Below are positions 9,282-18,174 of a stretch of DNA of 64,000 nucleotides, piece after piece. Numbering within the stretch: position 1 is the stretch's first letter; every line of letters begins with the position of its first letter. The notes beneath the pieces are model-generated. The model saw only the letters and a program-made list of their open reading frames with translations. It did no database searches and had not been told where the DNA came from. The DNA is from Clostridiales bacterium. Its GTDB lineage: Bacteria > Bacillota > Clostridia > Lachnospirales > Lachnospiraceae. The position numbers were made by a program, and so were the translations under genes. The stretch lies in contig JAHZHN010000003.1 of NCBI GenBank assembly GCA_019420275.1, positions 197,467 through 261,466 on the forward strand, written 5' to 3'.

Positions 9282-9992
9282 ATGAAACTTACAGATATGC
9301 ATACACATATTTTATATGGTATAGATGATGGGGCTCAAAGTTTTAATGACTCTATGGAATTGATCATGGAAGAGTGGGCTCAGGGAGTCCGGCGAATTAT
9401 TATGACGCCACATTACGGCCCCAAATTTGGATATCCGAAACGGCAGCTTTTAGAGACAAGATTTACTGAGATACAAAAAGAAGTAAAAAAATGTTATCCA
9501 GATATGAAGCTGTATTTGGGAAGTGAATTATATTATCAGAGAAATACAATACAGAATTTAAAAGAAGGGAAAGCTCTGACATTAGCAGGAAGCAAATACA
9601 TATTGGTTGAGTTTGGTGTGGGAGATCCCTATTCTCATATTTTTCAGGCAGTGCAGGATATCATATATGCTGGGTATTTGCCGATCCTTGCTCATGTGGA
9701 AAGATATGAGGCAGTAGCAAATCATTTAGAAAGAGCGAAAGAACTGGTAAAAGCCGGCGCTTATCTTCAGATAAATGCAAGAAGTTTTACTGGCAGCTTT
9801 TTAAATAAGAAGGCATCATTTTGCATCAAACTTTTAAAGGCGGGTCTGGTCTATTTTGTAGCCAGTGATTGTCATGACTTGAAAAGCCGTCGTCCCGACA
9901 TAGTAGAAGGAATGGAAGCAATTCACAAAAAAGTGAAAGAATATACCTTTGAACATTATGTCGATAAAGTAATTGAAGGAAAATATATTTAA
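9282..9992 (+). CDS. CpsB/CapC-type PHP-domain tyrosine-protein phosphatase
   Basis: 236 residues of the polymerase-and-histidinol-phosphatase fold. Metal-binding motifs are DMHTHILYGIDDGA near the N-terminus, MTPHYGPKF, LAHVERYE and ASDCHDLKSRRP. CpsB-type enzymes dephosphorylate the tyrosine-rich tail of the partner kinase (here 10723-11424) and so tune polysaccharide length. A GAGGAAAGGA site precedes the ATG. It opens the conserved regulatory block of the locus, which here sits at the 3' end instead of the 5' end seen in streptococcal cps loci. GC content is visibly higher than in the genes before it. Confidence 0.88.
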   Translation: MKLTDMHTHILYGIDDGAQSFNDSMELIMEEWAQGVRRIIMTPHYGPKFGYPKRQLLETRFTEIQKEVKKCYPDMKLYLGSELYYQRNTIQNLKEGKALTLAGSKYILVEFGVGDPYSHIFQAVQDIIYAGYLPILAHVERYEAVANHLERAKELVKAGAYLQINARSFTGSFLNKKASFCIKLLKAGLVYFVASDCHDLKSRRPDIVEGMEAIHKKVKEYTFEHYVDKVIEGKYI

Positions 9993-10003
9993 GGAGAGCG
10001 ATT

Positions 10004-10723
10004 ATGTACGATTTAGAGAATGATGAAATTGAAATTGATTTAAAAGACTTATTCGGGGTCTTAAAGAGCAAGATCTTGATTATTCTGGCTACGACTGTTG
10101 CTTTTATTGCAGTTAGCGCTGGGATTACACGATTTTTGATTACTCCAATGTATTCATCTACGGCACAGTTATATGTGATATCCAATGATTCGTTATCTCA
10201 ATTAAGTAATCTTACAGTTGGAACCCAGTTAACACAGGATTATATGGCAATTGTTACTACAAGAGGTGTTGTAAATAAGGTTATAGATAATCTGGATTTG
10301 AATATGGATTATGAGGAATTAACAGATAAGATTTCCGTTGAAAATCCAACAGATACCCGAATTATGGAAATTACAGTTAGTCATCCGAATCCAAAAGAAG
10401 CAAGAGAAATTACACAGGAATTAGCAGAAGTAACGGCAAAAACAGTATCTTCTAAGATGGATATAAAAGCGCCGGCAATTATAGAAGACGCTTATCTGGC
10501 AACGGAACCTGATAGTCCAAGTATGTTAAAAAATGTTGCAATTGGCGGATTTTTAGGTCTCATATTATCTGCAGGTATCTTTATCATTCGGTTCATTATG
10601 AATGATACGATTCGAAGAGAAGAGGATATAGAGAAATATCTTGGAATTAATACATTGGCAAAACTGCCTTTAGCAAATGGAGAGAAGAAAAGAACGAAAA
10701 AAGTTAGGAAGGTACAGGAATAA
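10004..10723 (+). CDS. Wzz/CpsC-type chain-length determinant (kinase activator)
   Basis: 239 residues. The topology is typical of Gram-positive CpsC/CapA proteins: a short cytoplasmic N-terminus, a membrane segment near residues 24-45, an external domain starting MYSSTAQLYV, a Pro-containing motif DSPSMLKN, and a second membrane helix near 173-195. The short basic C-terminus normally activates the BY-kinase. It overlaps the kinase gene by one base (TAATG), so the two are translationally coupled. A strong AAGGAGAG site precedes the start. Confidence 0.87.
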   Translation: MYDLENDEIEIDLKDLFGVLKSKILIILATTVAFIAVSAGITRFLITPMYSSTAQLYVISNDSLSQLSNLTVGTQLTQDYMAIVTTRGVVNKVIDNLDLNMDYEELTDKISVENPTDTRIMEITVSHPNPKEAREITQELAEVTAKTVSSKMDIKAPAIIEDAYLATEPDSPSMLKNVAIGGFLGLILSAGIFIIRFIMNDTIRREEDIEKYLGINTLAKLPLANGEKKRTKKVRKVQE

Positions 10724-11424
10724 TGAAAAAGATAAAAATGAATCTGCCAGATATGTCAGATTATCGTTTGGTAGAAGGTCTGAATCAATTAAAAACAAAT
10801 TTAGCATTTTGTGGCGATGGTATTAAAACAATTACAGTAACAAGCAGTGTTCCAAATGAAGGAAAAAGTTCAGTTGCATTCAGCCTGGCAAGAACCATGA
10901 CAGAGAATGAAAAAAAAATTCTGCTGGTTGACTGTGATTTAAGAAAATCAGTAATGGTAGGCAAATATCATATGGATGGAATCAAAAAAGGATTTAGTCA
11001 CTATCTGACAGGACAAGCCACTATTGATGAAGTTATCTATGAGACAGAAGAAGAAGGATTTTATTTAACGGTTGCAGGACCGTTATCTCCAGATCCAACA
11101 AGTTTGTTGAATTCAGAATTATTTGATACATTTATGAAAAAAATGAGGGAGCGTTTTGATTATGTGATTGTCGATGCACCTCCTTTGGGATTAGTAATTG
11201 ATGCGGTGATTATTGGACAGCATACAGATGGTACTGTCATTGTAATTGAACAGGGAGTAATCAAACGTAAAATGATTCAGGATGTAATCAGACAGTTAAA
11301 AAGAGGAAATATTCGTATTTTAGGTGCTGTATTAAATAAAGTAGACGACCGAGTTGGAGCATATGGAAATTATAAATACGGATATGGCTATTATGGAGAA
11401 AGCGGCACAGAAAAAAAGCGATGA
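10723..11424 (+). CDS. CpsD/CapB-type bacterial tyrosine kinase
   Basis: 233 residues. A P-loop lies in SSVPNEGKSSVAFSLA (Walker A), followed by LLVDCDLRKS (Walker A') and DYVIVDAPPLG (Walker B), the BY-kinase arrangement. The C-terminus is a tyrosine cluster of the form Y-x2-Y-x-Y-x-Y-Y, the autophosphorylation tail. With the CpsC-like activator and the CpsB-like phosphatase it forms the phosphorylation switch that controls export and polymerisation. No separate membrane domain is present, as usual in Firmicutes, where activator and kinase are split. Confidence 0.9.
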   Translation: MKKIKMNLPDMSDYRLVEGLNQLKTNLAFCGDGIKTITVTSSVPNEGKSSVAFSLARTMTENEKKILLVDCDLRKSVMVGKYHMDGIKKGFSHYLTGQATIDEVIYETEEEGFYLTVAGPLSPDPTSLLNSELFDTFMKKMRERFDYVIVDAPPLGLVIDAVIIGQHTDGTVIVIEQGVIKRKMIQDVIRQLKRGNIRILGAVLNKVDDRVGAYGNYKYGYGYYGESGTEKKR

Positions 11425-11459
11425 AAGAAATAAGATTGAGATAAGGAGGAGAGAGCCTT

Positions 11460-12500
11460 ATGAATAAAGATGGGAATGAAAAGAAAAAGATTATAAATAT
11501 TGTTCTGATAGGTTTTATTATTGTAGTTTGTGCAGTTGTTGTAAAGCTGCTTTTCTTCACGAGCAATAAAGACGCCGAACAACAAGAAGAAAATCTGAAA
11601 GAAGCCATGTCAACGGAGCAGCATCCGGAGATTACGCAAGGATCAGAGACCTTTGCTATTTTTGGTGTAGATTCTCGGTCAAATCAGATAGGAAAAGGGA
11701 CCAGATCAGACTCTATTATGGTGGCAAATGTAAATCACGAGACAAAAGAAATTAAAGTGGCATCTATTTTCCGTGATACATATGTTGACATTGACGGACA
11801 TGGTCTGGATAAGATTACTCACGCCCATTCTTATGGCGGACCGGTGCTTGCAATGGATACATTAAACCGTAATTTTGATTTGGATATCGATAAGTACATT
11901 ACAGTAAATTTTGGTAATGTGGCAGAAGTAGTGGATGATATCGGGGGGATAGAACTAGATATTACATCTTCTGAAGTGAAATATATCAATAAATACATCG
12001 ATGAGATTAATAAAGTGGATCATACAAACTCATCCCACATAACCACAGCTGGAACTCAAAAAGCGGATGGGACTCAGGCGGTTGCTTATTCTCGAATTCG
12101 TTATACAGCTGGGGGTGATTATAAACGTGCGGAACGTCAGAGAACCGTCTTGTTTAAGATATTCGAAGCTGCTAAAAAACAGAGTACAGCAAAATTACTA
12201 AAAATTGTTGATAAAATGATGGATCAGATTGGAACCAACTATTCATCTGGAGAGGTAATCGAAGTTCTGTCTTATCTTACCAAATATAATATGGAAGAAA
12301 CCAAAGGATTTCCAAATAAGCTATGGGGAGGAACCATAGACGGTACATGGTATGCGGTGCCGGTGACGCTGGAAAGCAATGCAGGAGCATTGCACAGGTA
12401 TTTATTTGACGATAAAACGTATGAATCATCTGATAAGGTGAAAGAAATCAGCAGCCAGATTGAAAACGCTGCATCAATACCAAATGAAGAATTGGAATAA
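11460..12500 (+). CDS. LytR-CpsA-Psr (LCP) family envelope polymer ligase
   Basis: 346 residues. A short basic cytoplasmic stretch is followed by one membrane helix (about 11-31) and an extracellular LCP domain. Recognisable LCP parts are FAIFGVDSR, KGTRSDSIMVANV, ASIFRDTYV, DKITHAHSYGG and YSRIRYTAGGDYKRAERQR, the Arg-rich motif that contacts the polyprenyl-phosphate head. LCP enzymes attach capsule or teichoic polymers from the lipid carrier to peptidoglycan. AAGGAGGAGA precedes the start. It is the last gene of the locus and is followed by a terminator at 12559-12590. Confidence 0.9.
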   Translation: MNKDGNEKKKIINIVLIGFIIVVCAVVVKLLFFTSNKDAEQQEENLKEAMSTEQHPEITQGSETFAIFGVDSRSNQIGKGTRSDSIMVANVNHETKEIKVASIFRDTYVDIDGHGLDKITHAHSYGGPVLAMDTLNRNFDLDIDKYITVNFGNVAEVVDDIGGIELDITSSEVKYINKYIDEINKVDHTNSSHITTAGTQKADGTQAVAYSRIRYTAGGDYKRAERQRTVLFKIFEAAKKQSTAKLLKIVDKMMDQIGTNYSSGEVIEVLSYLTKYNMEETKGFPNKLWGGTIDGTWYAVPVTLESNAGALHRYLFDDKTYESSDKVKEISSQIENAASIPNEELE

Positions 12501-12558
12501 AATAAAATTGAAATCTGTGTCCCTAAATTTATTTACAAAATAAACCAAACAGGTATTT

Positions 12559-12590
12559 CGTCAGCCAATTACTGGCTGGCGATTTTTTTG
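12559..12590 (+). terminator. Rho-independent terminator closing the polysaccharide locus
   Basis: A 9-bp stem (12559-12567 pairing with 12573-12581, one G-U pair, core CAGCCA/TGGCTG) with a 5-nt loop is followed directly by ATTTTTTTG. It lies 58 bp after the LCP gene and before the CHAP gene. Confidence 0.88.
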
Positions 12591-12766
12591 TCTTGTGTTC
12601 ATTTTTTTTATGATTTAAGCATAAATCATAAAAATTTTTTTAACAAAATTTTATTTTAAAAAGAGTAAAAAACAAATTTGCTAAATGAAAGGATATGATA
12701 GAACCATCAAGAACAGAGAAGCAGTAAAAGAAGAAAATAGAAGACAGGAACGAGGAGGAAGCAGAT

Positions 12767-13777
12767 ATGTTAAAAAAAGAGTTATTAAAAACAGGATGGC
12801 CGATGAGAGGAATAAAAATGGGAATTGCTGCAGCGACTATGGTAATTACCATGACAGCAATGCAGGGAACAGTATCGGCGGATATGAAAAATGGAAATTT
12901 TGTTTCCATTGCAGGCGGAAAGGTAGACAGCATCACGGTGAACGGTGTGACGGTAGATGCTCTGTATGAGCCTTATGATTATGGGACAAATACGGATACC
13001 ACTTATTCTTGTGCAGCATTTGTAAAGCGTTTCTACAGCCAGGTGTATGGAAGAGATGTATACAATCTGAATTCTACGACATCAGTACCATTAGTAGATC
13101 AAGGTAATTTTTATAAGACAAGCAGCCCGAAAGTGGGAGATATCCTGAGGGACAATCAGAGTGTACATTGGGCAATTGTAAAAGAAGTAAATGGAAATAC
13201 AGTAACAGTGATTCAGCAGAACGCCTGGGATAATTCTTATACAAAAGCATGGATTGGAGCTAAAGTAGATTTAAATGACAGCCGCTATTCTTTCTTCCGC
13301 TGGAGTGGAAATGTAGGCGGAAGTTCAGAAACTGCAAAAACCCACAATTTTTCTTTCAATTATCATAGCTTGGAGCGTTATGACACCAATGCGGTCATTC
13401 ATACGAAAGTAAATAATCCAGAGAGAGTTCAAGTCAATACAGTAGGGTGTTATATTTATGATGCGGATGGAAATTTATTGAAACGTCATCAGGAAAACTG
13501 TTCCAGAAATGAAAGTATCTTTAATATTTGGTATGATTTTAATGGAGAATTAGGGGTCACGTTAAAACCAGGAACTACTTACAGCTATCAATTTTATGTT
13601 GTTTATGACGGAAAAGAATATCAGGGAGCAAAAGAAACTTTTACAACTACTGGCACAGCACCTAAAACTGAGACTCAAAATACAAAAGAAAAGAATGAAA
13701 AAAAGAAAAACACCGGTGGATTCTGGAAGAATATGTATCAAAATACAAAATCATGGTGGAGTGGATTGTTTCGTTGA
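12767..13777 (+). CDS. Secreted CHAP-domain protein, putative cell-wall hydrolase
   Basis: 336 residues. A long n-region precedes a hydrophobic core and a likely cleavage site after GTVSA (about residue 38). The CHAP part contains the presumed nucleophile in YSCAAFVKRFY, the His in VHWAIVKEV and the polar residue in VIQQNAW. CHAP enzymes are NlpC/P60-like amidases or endopeptidases acting on peptidoglycan. Residues about 190-300 form a separate beta-rich domain, then a Lys/Glu-rich linker, then a Trp-rich tail (SWWSGLF) that may contact wall or membrane. GAGGAGG precedes the ATG. It is a single-gene unit between two terminator-like hairpins. Confidence 0.75.
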   Translation: MLKKELLKTGWPMRGIKMGIAAATMVITMTAMQGTVSADMKNGNFVSIAGGKVDSITVNGVTVDALYEPYDYGTNTDTTYSCAAFVKRFYSQVYGRDVYNLNSTTSVPLVDQGNFYKTSSPKVGDILRDNQSVHWAIVKEVNGNTVTVIQQNAWDNSYTKAWIGAKVDLNDSRYSFFRWSGNVGGSSETAKTHNFSFNYHSLERYDTNAVIHTKVNNPERVQVNTVGCYIYDADGNLLKRHQENCSRNESIFNIWYDFNGELGVTLKPGTTYSYQFYVVYDGKEYQGAKETFTTTGTAPKTETQNTKEKNEKKKNTGGFWKNMYQNTKSWWSGLFR

Positions 13778-13832
13778 TGATTTGCGTAACGGCTAAGAAA
13801 TCAGAAAATCATATCCAGTATCCTTATATTTC

Positions 13833-13864
13833 AAAGCGGTTAGTCTGCAGGGATTAACCGCTTT
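13833..13864 (+). terminator. Probable terminator after the CHAP gene
   Basis: A perfect 10-bp stem (AAAGCGGTTA paired with TAACCGCTTT) has a 12-nt loop. Only four T follow on the plus strand, and the minus strand also shows a short T run after the stem, so termination may be weak or bidirectional. Confidence 0.6.
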
Positions 13865-13978
13865 TGATACGTTAGGATCGTTTTTGATGTATAATAAATG
13901 CAGAAGTTATAAATAAAGGACGAAAAATTGGGGGCAAGCCAAAAAAGTTTATAAAACTATGGGAAAGGAGCAATAGAA

Positions 13979-14656
13979 ATGAATTCATTTACCATAGACC
14001 AGAAGAAAGTCACAGTTTATCAGGCAGAGTCAGAAGATGTTCCTGTGATTTATCTCAACATTGTCAGGGAAGAAGAAAATGATAAGATATATGAGATTTT
14101 GAAGAAACAAGGATGTCCGAAGGCTTCTCTTGTAACGATCAGCGGTCTTGACTGGAACCACGATATGACGCCGTGGGAGGCTTTGCCTGTTTCAAAAAAC
14201 GCTGAGCCGTGTGCCGGTGGGGCAGATCAATATCTGGATTTCATGATAAAGTCTATTATCCCTGAATCAGAGAGAAGGATAGGAAAAGAAATCTCATGGA
14301 GGGGGCTTGCAGGATATTCACTTGCAGGGCTTTTTGCAGTGTATGCACTTTATCGAACGAATCTTTTTTCCAGGGCGGCAAGTATATCAGGATCTTTATG
14401 GTTTCCAGGGATTAAAGAATATGTATTTTCTCATGAGATGATTACAGAACCAGAATATATGTATTTTTCTGTTGGAAGTAAAGAAAGCAGGACGAGAAAT
14501 TCATCTATGAAAATGGTACGTGAAAACACGGAACAGATAGAAACATTTTATCGGAATAAAGGAATTCATACGATATTTCAGTTAAATCCCGGGAACCATT
14601 TTCAGAATGCAGCGGAAAGAACTGCGGCAGGCATTGGGTGGCTTTTAAGTCAATAG
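13979..14656 (+). CDS. Alpha/beta-hydrolase of the esterase-D/IroE-like type
   Basis: 225 residues. The nucleophile elbow GYSLAG (about residue 113) fits G-x-S-x-G, and a C-terminal NPGNHF supplies the likely catalytic His. The overall shape (DWNHDMTPWEA near the oxyanion region, then FSRAASISGSLW) resembles putative enterochelin-esterase/IroE-like hydrolases. No siderophore genes are nearby, so the substrate is unknown. A GAAAGGAG site precedes the ATG. A possible promoter is TTGGGG (13928) with TATAAA (13950), 16 bp apart. It stands alone, before the MerR regulator. Confidence 0.65.
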   Translation: MNSFTIDQKKVTVYQAESEDVPVIYLNIVREEENDKIYEILKKQGCPKASLVTISGLDWNHDMTPWEALPVSKNAEPCAGGADQYLDFMIKSIIPESERRIGKEISWRGLAGYSLAGLFAVYALYRTNLFSRAASISGSLWFPGIKEYVFSHEMITEPEYMYFSVGSKESRTRNSSMKMVRENTEQIETFYRNKGIHTIFQLNPGNHFQNAAERTAAGIGWLLSQ

Positions 14657-14737
14657 GAGAAAGATATGTAAATATAAAGTGTTTTCATATGGGTGAAATG
14701 AAATCAGGCTCAGCAGCTTGTCTTATGATATTATCAG

Positions 14738-14768
14738 TTGACCTGTACGCTGCGGATAGGTTTATATT
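14738..14768 (+). promoter_or_regulatory. MerR-type promoter with 19-bp spacer and operator dyad
   Basis: TTGACC (14738-14743) and TATATT (14763-14768) are separated by 19 bp, the abnormally long spacing typical of promoters that MerR regulators untwist. The spacer holds a dyad at 14741-14761 of the form ACCT-N13-AGGT, whose 10-nt arms match at 8 positions. It lies about 90 bp upstream of the MerR gene, so autoregulation is likely. Confidence 0.75.
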
Positions 14769-14857
14769 AGAGATAGGAAATATAATAATGTCAGTAAAAG
14801 CTGACGCCAATCCTTTATTCAAATGTTTAAGTTAGGAAGCCAAAGGAGGTGCAGGTT

Positions 14858-15751
14858 ATGAGGCTGAATGAAGTTGTTAAAAAAGTAGATCTCAGCAAAC
14901 GGGCAGTAAAATATTATGAAGAAAAGGGTCTTTTGAAAGTAAAGAAAGACAGCAATGGATACCGAAATTATACTTCGGAGGATATTGAGACTCTGGAGAC
15001 GATTTCTTTTTATCGGAAACTTGGAATTGGAATCAAAGAGATCAAGGTGCTGTTAAGAGAAGGCGATGATGAGCTGCTTGACAAAATAAGCAGGGAAAAG
15101 GAACAGGAAATACGGGAGCTGACGATTCGGTGGCAAGAATTAAAGAACTATATTCAAACAAATGAAATTAAAGATGTCAGCAAGCTAATTGACTATAAAA
15201 CAATTGGAGATAAACTCCAAGATATGTTTCCAGGATTTTATGGATATTATTTTCTCAATCATTTCCTGCCGTATCTGCAGATTCCCATGGAAACAAAGAA
15301 ACAAAAGGAGGCGTATGAGCGGATTGTAGATTTCCTGGATAATACAGAAATTAAAATTCCTCTTTTTATGAAGATTAGTACAATTATCTGGAGGTTTCTT
15401 CCAAAACCGGCGATGGAAGAGACAATAAAAAGGATAGATGATCAGATCAAAGGCTATTTAAATCCTGGAGAAGAGGAATATGAAAAAATGAAAAAACAGA
15501 CGAGAAAAACTGTGAAGATGAAAAATAGTTTCTTCTTTAAATATCATCCTGTTTTTGTGTCGCAGCGTCATTTTATGAAGCGGCTGCAGGACTGCGGATA
15601 TAATGATATTTTTATTCCTGCCATGATGGATTTATCCCCAAAGTACAGAGAATACAGAGAGGCACTTATGCAGATCAATGACAGGATGTGCAGGGACTTG
15701 AATTTATATTATGATTCAAATTTTCAGTTAAAGATGAAAAAAGAGGACTAA
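14858..15751 (+). CDS. MerR family transcriptional regulator with large C-terminal domain
   Basis: 297 residues. The N-terminus MRLNEVVKKVDLSKRAVKYY is the MerR winged helix-turn-helix, continuing through NGYRNYTSEDIETL and a dimerisation coiled coil to about residue 110. The remaining ~185 residues are basic and aromatic-rich, with no motif I recognise; they are probably an effector-binding or membrane-proximal domain. A GTG at 14849 could extend it, but AAAGGAGGT at 14842-14850 sits 7 nt before the ATG at 14858. The promoter upstream carries a MerR-like operator. The next gene, a membrane protein 112 bp downstream, is the obvious candidate target. Confidence 0.82.
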   Translation: MRLNEVVKKVDLSKRAVKYYEEKGLLKVKKDSNGYRNYTSEDIETLETISFYRKLGIGIKEIKVLLREGDDELLDKISREKEQEIRELTIRWQELKNYIQTNEIKDVSKLIDYKTIGDKLQDMFPGFYGYYFLNHFLPYLQIPMETKKQKEAYERIVDFLDNTEIKIPLFMKISTIIWRFLPKPAMEETIKRIDDQIKGYLNPGEEEYEKMKKQTRKTVKMKNSFFFKYHPVFVSQRHFMKRLQDCGYNDIFIPAMMDLSPKYREYREALMQINDRMCRDLNLYYDSNFQLKMKKED

Positions 15752-15863
15752 GACAGGGCAGCAAAGCTATTTCATAACAGATTCTGTATCAGGGTTGTTT
15801 TTTTCGATAGAAATCGGTATGATATGACATAAGACAACATAGGGTACTAGAAAGGAAAATATT

Positions 15864-17216
15864 ATGAATGAGACAATGTATCAGCTGATGTGGTTTTTTG
15901 TATTATATTCATTTTTGGGTTGGCTGTTTGCTACGGCTGTGGCGGCGGTAAGAACAAAGAAGTTTGTTGATGTTGGTTTTTTATATGGTCCATATTGTCC
16001 GTCGTTCGGAGTTAGTGCGGTGGTATTTACCATTTTTTTGTCAGAATTAAGAGAAAATTTTTTCTTCTTATTTCTTGGAGGAGCGATTCTGTCCTTTGTT
16101 ATGACATTTTTCACAGGATTCTTGCTGGAAAAGATTTTTCATCACAAATGGTGGGATTATTCCAGAAGAAGATATCATTTTAGCGGATATGTCAATCTTC
16201 CGTATACTGCCTTATGGGGAGTATTGGCGGTTCTTATGATCAGAGTGGCTAATCCTTTTTTGAAAGATATGACTTTACTGATTCCAGAAGCAGTTGGCGG
16301 AATTATGCTGATTGTCTTTGAAGTGATTTTTCTTATTGATCTGGCGGGGACGGTAACAGGAATTCTTAAGATTAAGTCTCATGTTCGTAAATTGTCACTC
16401 ATATATCAGGTATATGAAAATCTTCAGAAGACAGCAGATATGATGGGGGAAGGAGTTACCAAATGGGTGCTCAGGCATCTTGAGAAATCCTATCCTTTGC
16501 TGGATATCCGAACGATACTGAAAGCAAAACTTGAGAGAGAAAAGCAAATCAAAAACGCAGAAGCTGAGACAGGTGTATTTGCAGCCGGCTGCAGTTTTTA
16601 TAAATTAGTCTGTATTTTTTTCCTGGGAGCTTTTTTGGGAGATGTGGTTGAGACAATCTTCTGTTATATGAAATATGGGGTTATTATGAGCCGCAGCAGT
16701 GTGGTTTTTGGACCTTTTAGTATTGTCTGGGGATTTGGATGTGTGCTTTTAACAGCAATTTTGTATCAGTACCGAAAACGAAGCGATCGTTTTATTTTTA
16801 TTTATGGAACGCTGCTGGGAGGTGCCTATGAATATATCTGCAGTGTTCTTTCTGAGATAGCTTTTGGAACTGTATTCTGGGATTACAGCAATGTGCCGTT
16901 CAATTTAGGGGGAAGGATCAATCTCTTGTATTGCTTTTTTTGGGGATTTGCTTCTGTAATCTGGATGAAAGGTCTATATCCATTTTTTTCGAAATGGATT
17001 GAGAAACTGCCGAAAAAAGGAGGGAAGATCCTTGCATGGCTGTTCCTTGTTTTCATGGTATTTGACATGGCATTGTCTGGACTTGCCATGTTAAGATATT
17101 CTGAAAGGAAAATCCAGGGGAAAAAGGCGGACAATCGAATCGAGAGCTTCCTGGACGATCATTTTCCAGATAAAAGGATAAAAGAAATTTATCCGCATAT
17201 AAAGATTGTGAAATAG
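15864..17216 (+). CDS. Membrane protein with two CmpB/PF06541-like domains
   Basis: 450 residues with about ten membrane helices. The N-terminal half (YSFLGWLFATAV, GFLYGPYCPSFGV, WWDYSRRRYHFSGYVNLPY) matches the family named putative type IV ABC-transporter permease (PF06541, CmpB-like). A second, diverged copy begins near residue 247 (GAFLGDVVETIF, VVFGPFSIVWGFG, FWDYSNVPFNLGGRINLLY). A charged linker separates them. No ATPase gene is adjacent, so true ABC transport is doubtful. A promoter-like TTGTTT-N17-TATGAT lies at 15795-15823. Its end is one base from the end of the convergent LysR gene. Confidence 0.7.
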   Translation: MNETMYQLMWFFVLYSFLGWLFATAVAAVRTKKFVDVGFLYGPYCPSFGVSAVVFTIFLSELRENFFFLFLGGAILSFVMTFFTGFLLEKIFHHKWWDYSRRRYHFSGYVNLPYTALWGVLAVLMIRVANPFLKDMTLLIPEAVGGIMLIVFEVIFLIDLAGTVTGILKIKSHVRKLSLIYQVYENLQKTADMMGEGVTKWVLRHLEKSYPLLDIRTILKAKLEREKQIKNAEAETGVFAAGCSFYKLVCIFFLGAFLGDVVETIFCYMKYGVIMSRSSVVFGPFSIVWGFGCVLLTAILYQYRKRSDRFIFIYGTLLGGAYEYICSVLSEIAFGTVFWDYSNVPFNLGGRINLLYCFFWGFASVIWMKGLYPFFSKWIEKLPKKGGKILAWLFLVFMVFDMALSGLAMLRYSERKIQGKKADNRIESFLDDHFPDKRIKEIYPHIKIVK

Positions 17217-17217
17217 A

Positions 17218-18108
17218 TTATGAAAAATCCTGCTGTCTTACATATTGAATAAAATCATGAAAAGCGGATTTCAAAGCGTTGTCCTTTCGATATACAATAT
17301 AAAAAGATCGTCGGATGTCTGAATGAAGGGGGAGAGTCAGGATGACTCCCTGGTCTTCAAGATCTTTTACTGTGTACTTGGAGAGAATAGAGATTCCCAT
17401 GCCGTTTTGGATCATGCGTTTTGTAGATTCTAAATCATTGGTCCGCGCAATAACATTCAAATGCTCGGGAGACAAATGGATAGAATCCAGATACAAATCA
17501 GCGGCTTTTCTTGTCCCAGAGCCTGGTTCTCTTAAGATGACCGGTTCTTTTAGAATCTCCTGTATGGACGAGTTCTGATTTAATAAATGGAAATAATGCT
17601 GATTTGCCGGCAGTGCAAGGACGAGATCATCTTCGCAAAATGGCAGAAAGACACACTTTGGTGTGTCTTCTTTTTTTCCGATAAATCCAAGTTCTAAAGA
17701 ACCGTCCAGGATTTTTTCCAGGATTTCTTCGCTGTCTCCTTGCTGAATATCAAAAAAAGTATGCGGATGGGAATCATGGAATCCTTGAAGGAGTTTGGGC
17801 AGAAGATAACCGGAGGGGATTGTAGATGCTCCAATGCGCAGGATAGTTTCGGTAGGAGTATTTAATGCCTCGAAAGCAGCTTCCCGCATCTGGAGGATAG
17901 ATTTTGCGTACCTCAGAAATGTACAGCCGTCAGGAGACAGCTGCACATTTTTTGTGGAGCGGATGAACAATGATTTTTGAAGTTCTGATTCCAAATTTTT
18001 TATGTGAGAACTTACAGTTGACTGAGACAGAAAGAGGCGGGCGGCAGCCTTTGAAAAGCTTTTGGTCTCGGCAACAGCAAGAAAAATTTCCAGATGACGA
18101 AATTCCAT
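17218..18108 (-). CDS. LysR family regulator of the selenium-associated type
   Basis: 296 residues. The N-terminal helix-turn-helix reads MEFRHLEIFLAVAETKSFS, then AAARLFLSQSTVSSHIKNLE. A periplasmic-binding-protein-like effector domain follows from about residue 90 (LRIGASTIPSGYLLP, PVILREPGSGTRK). Its order and divergent position next to selD-yedF match the recurrent 'selenium metabolism-associated LysR' group, so it probably activates the sel genes. An AGGAGGAT site precedes its ATG on the minus strand. An inverted repeat between the two start codons (18152-18174) is a candidate binding site. The effector is unknown. Confidence 0.8.
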   Translation of the reverse strand: MEFRHLEIFLAVAETKSFSKAAARLFLSQSTVSSHIKNLESELQKSLFIRSTKNVQLSPDGCTFLRYAKSILQMREAAFEALNTPTETILRIGASTIPSGYLLPKLLQGFHDSHPHTFFDIQQGDSEEILEKILDGSLELGFIGKKEDTPKCVFLPFCEDDLVLALPANQHYFHLLNQNSSIQEILKEPVILREPGSGTRKAADLYLDSIHLSPEHLNVIARTNDLESTKRMIQNGMGISILSKYTVKDLEDQGVILTLPLHSDIRRSFYIVYRKDNALKSAFHDFIQYVRQQDFS

Positions 18109-18151
18109 ACCGATGGATCCTCCTTTACAGATTATATTTTATTGTAACTCC

Positions 18152-18174
18152 ATTTATCGTTTTTATCAATAAAT
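18152..18174. promoter_or_regulatory. Inverted repeat, candidate LysR operator
   Basis: ATTTATCG and CAATAAAT, separated by 7 bp, form a near-perfect dyad (7 of 8 positions complementary) 43 bp from the lysR start and 88 bp from the selD start. A TATAAT hexamer for selD lies at 18223-18228 without a good -35, as expected for an activator-dependent promoter. Confidence 0.5.

Noticed and set aside
12685..12969. 94-residue plus-strand frame before the CHAP gene
   Set aside because: It runs out of frame through the start of the CHAP gene, which has the better ribosome site, signal peptide and domain.
14638..14835. Possible 65-residue gene on the plus strand
   Set aside because: It overlaps the end of the esterase gene, has no ribosome site, and contains the MerR promoter and operator.
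15752..15800. Terminator after the MerR gene
   Set aside because: There is a T run, but no stable stem precedes it.
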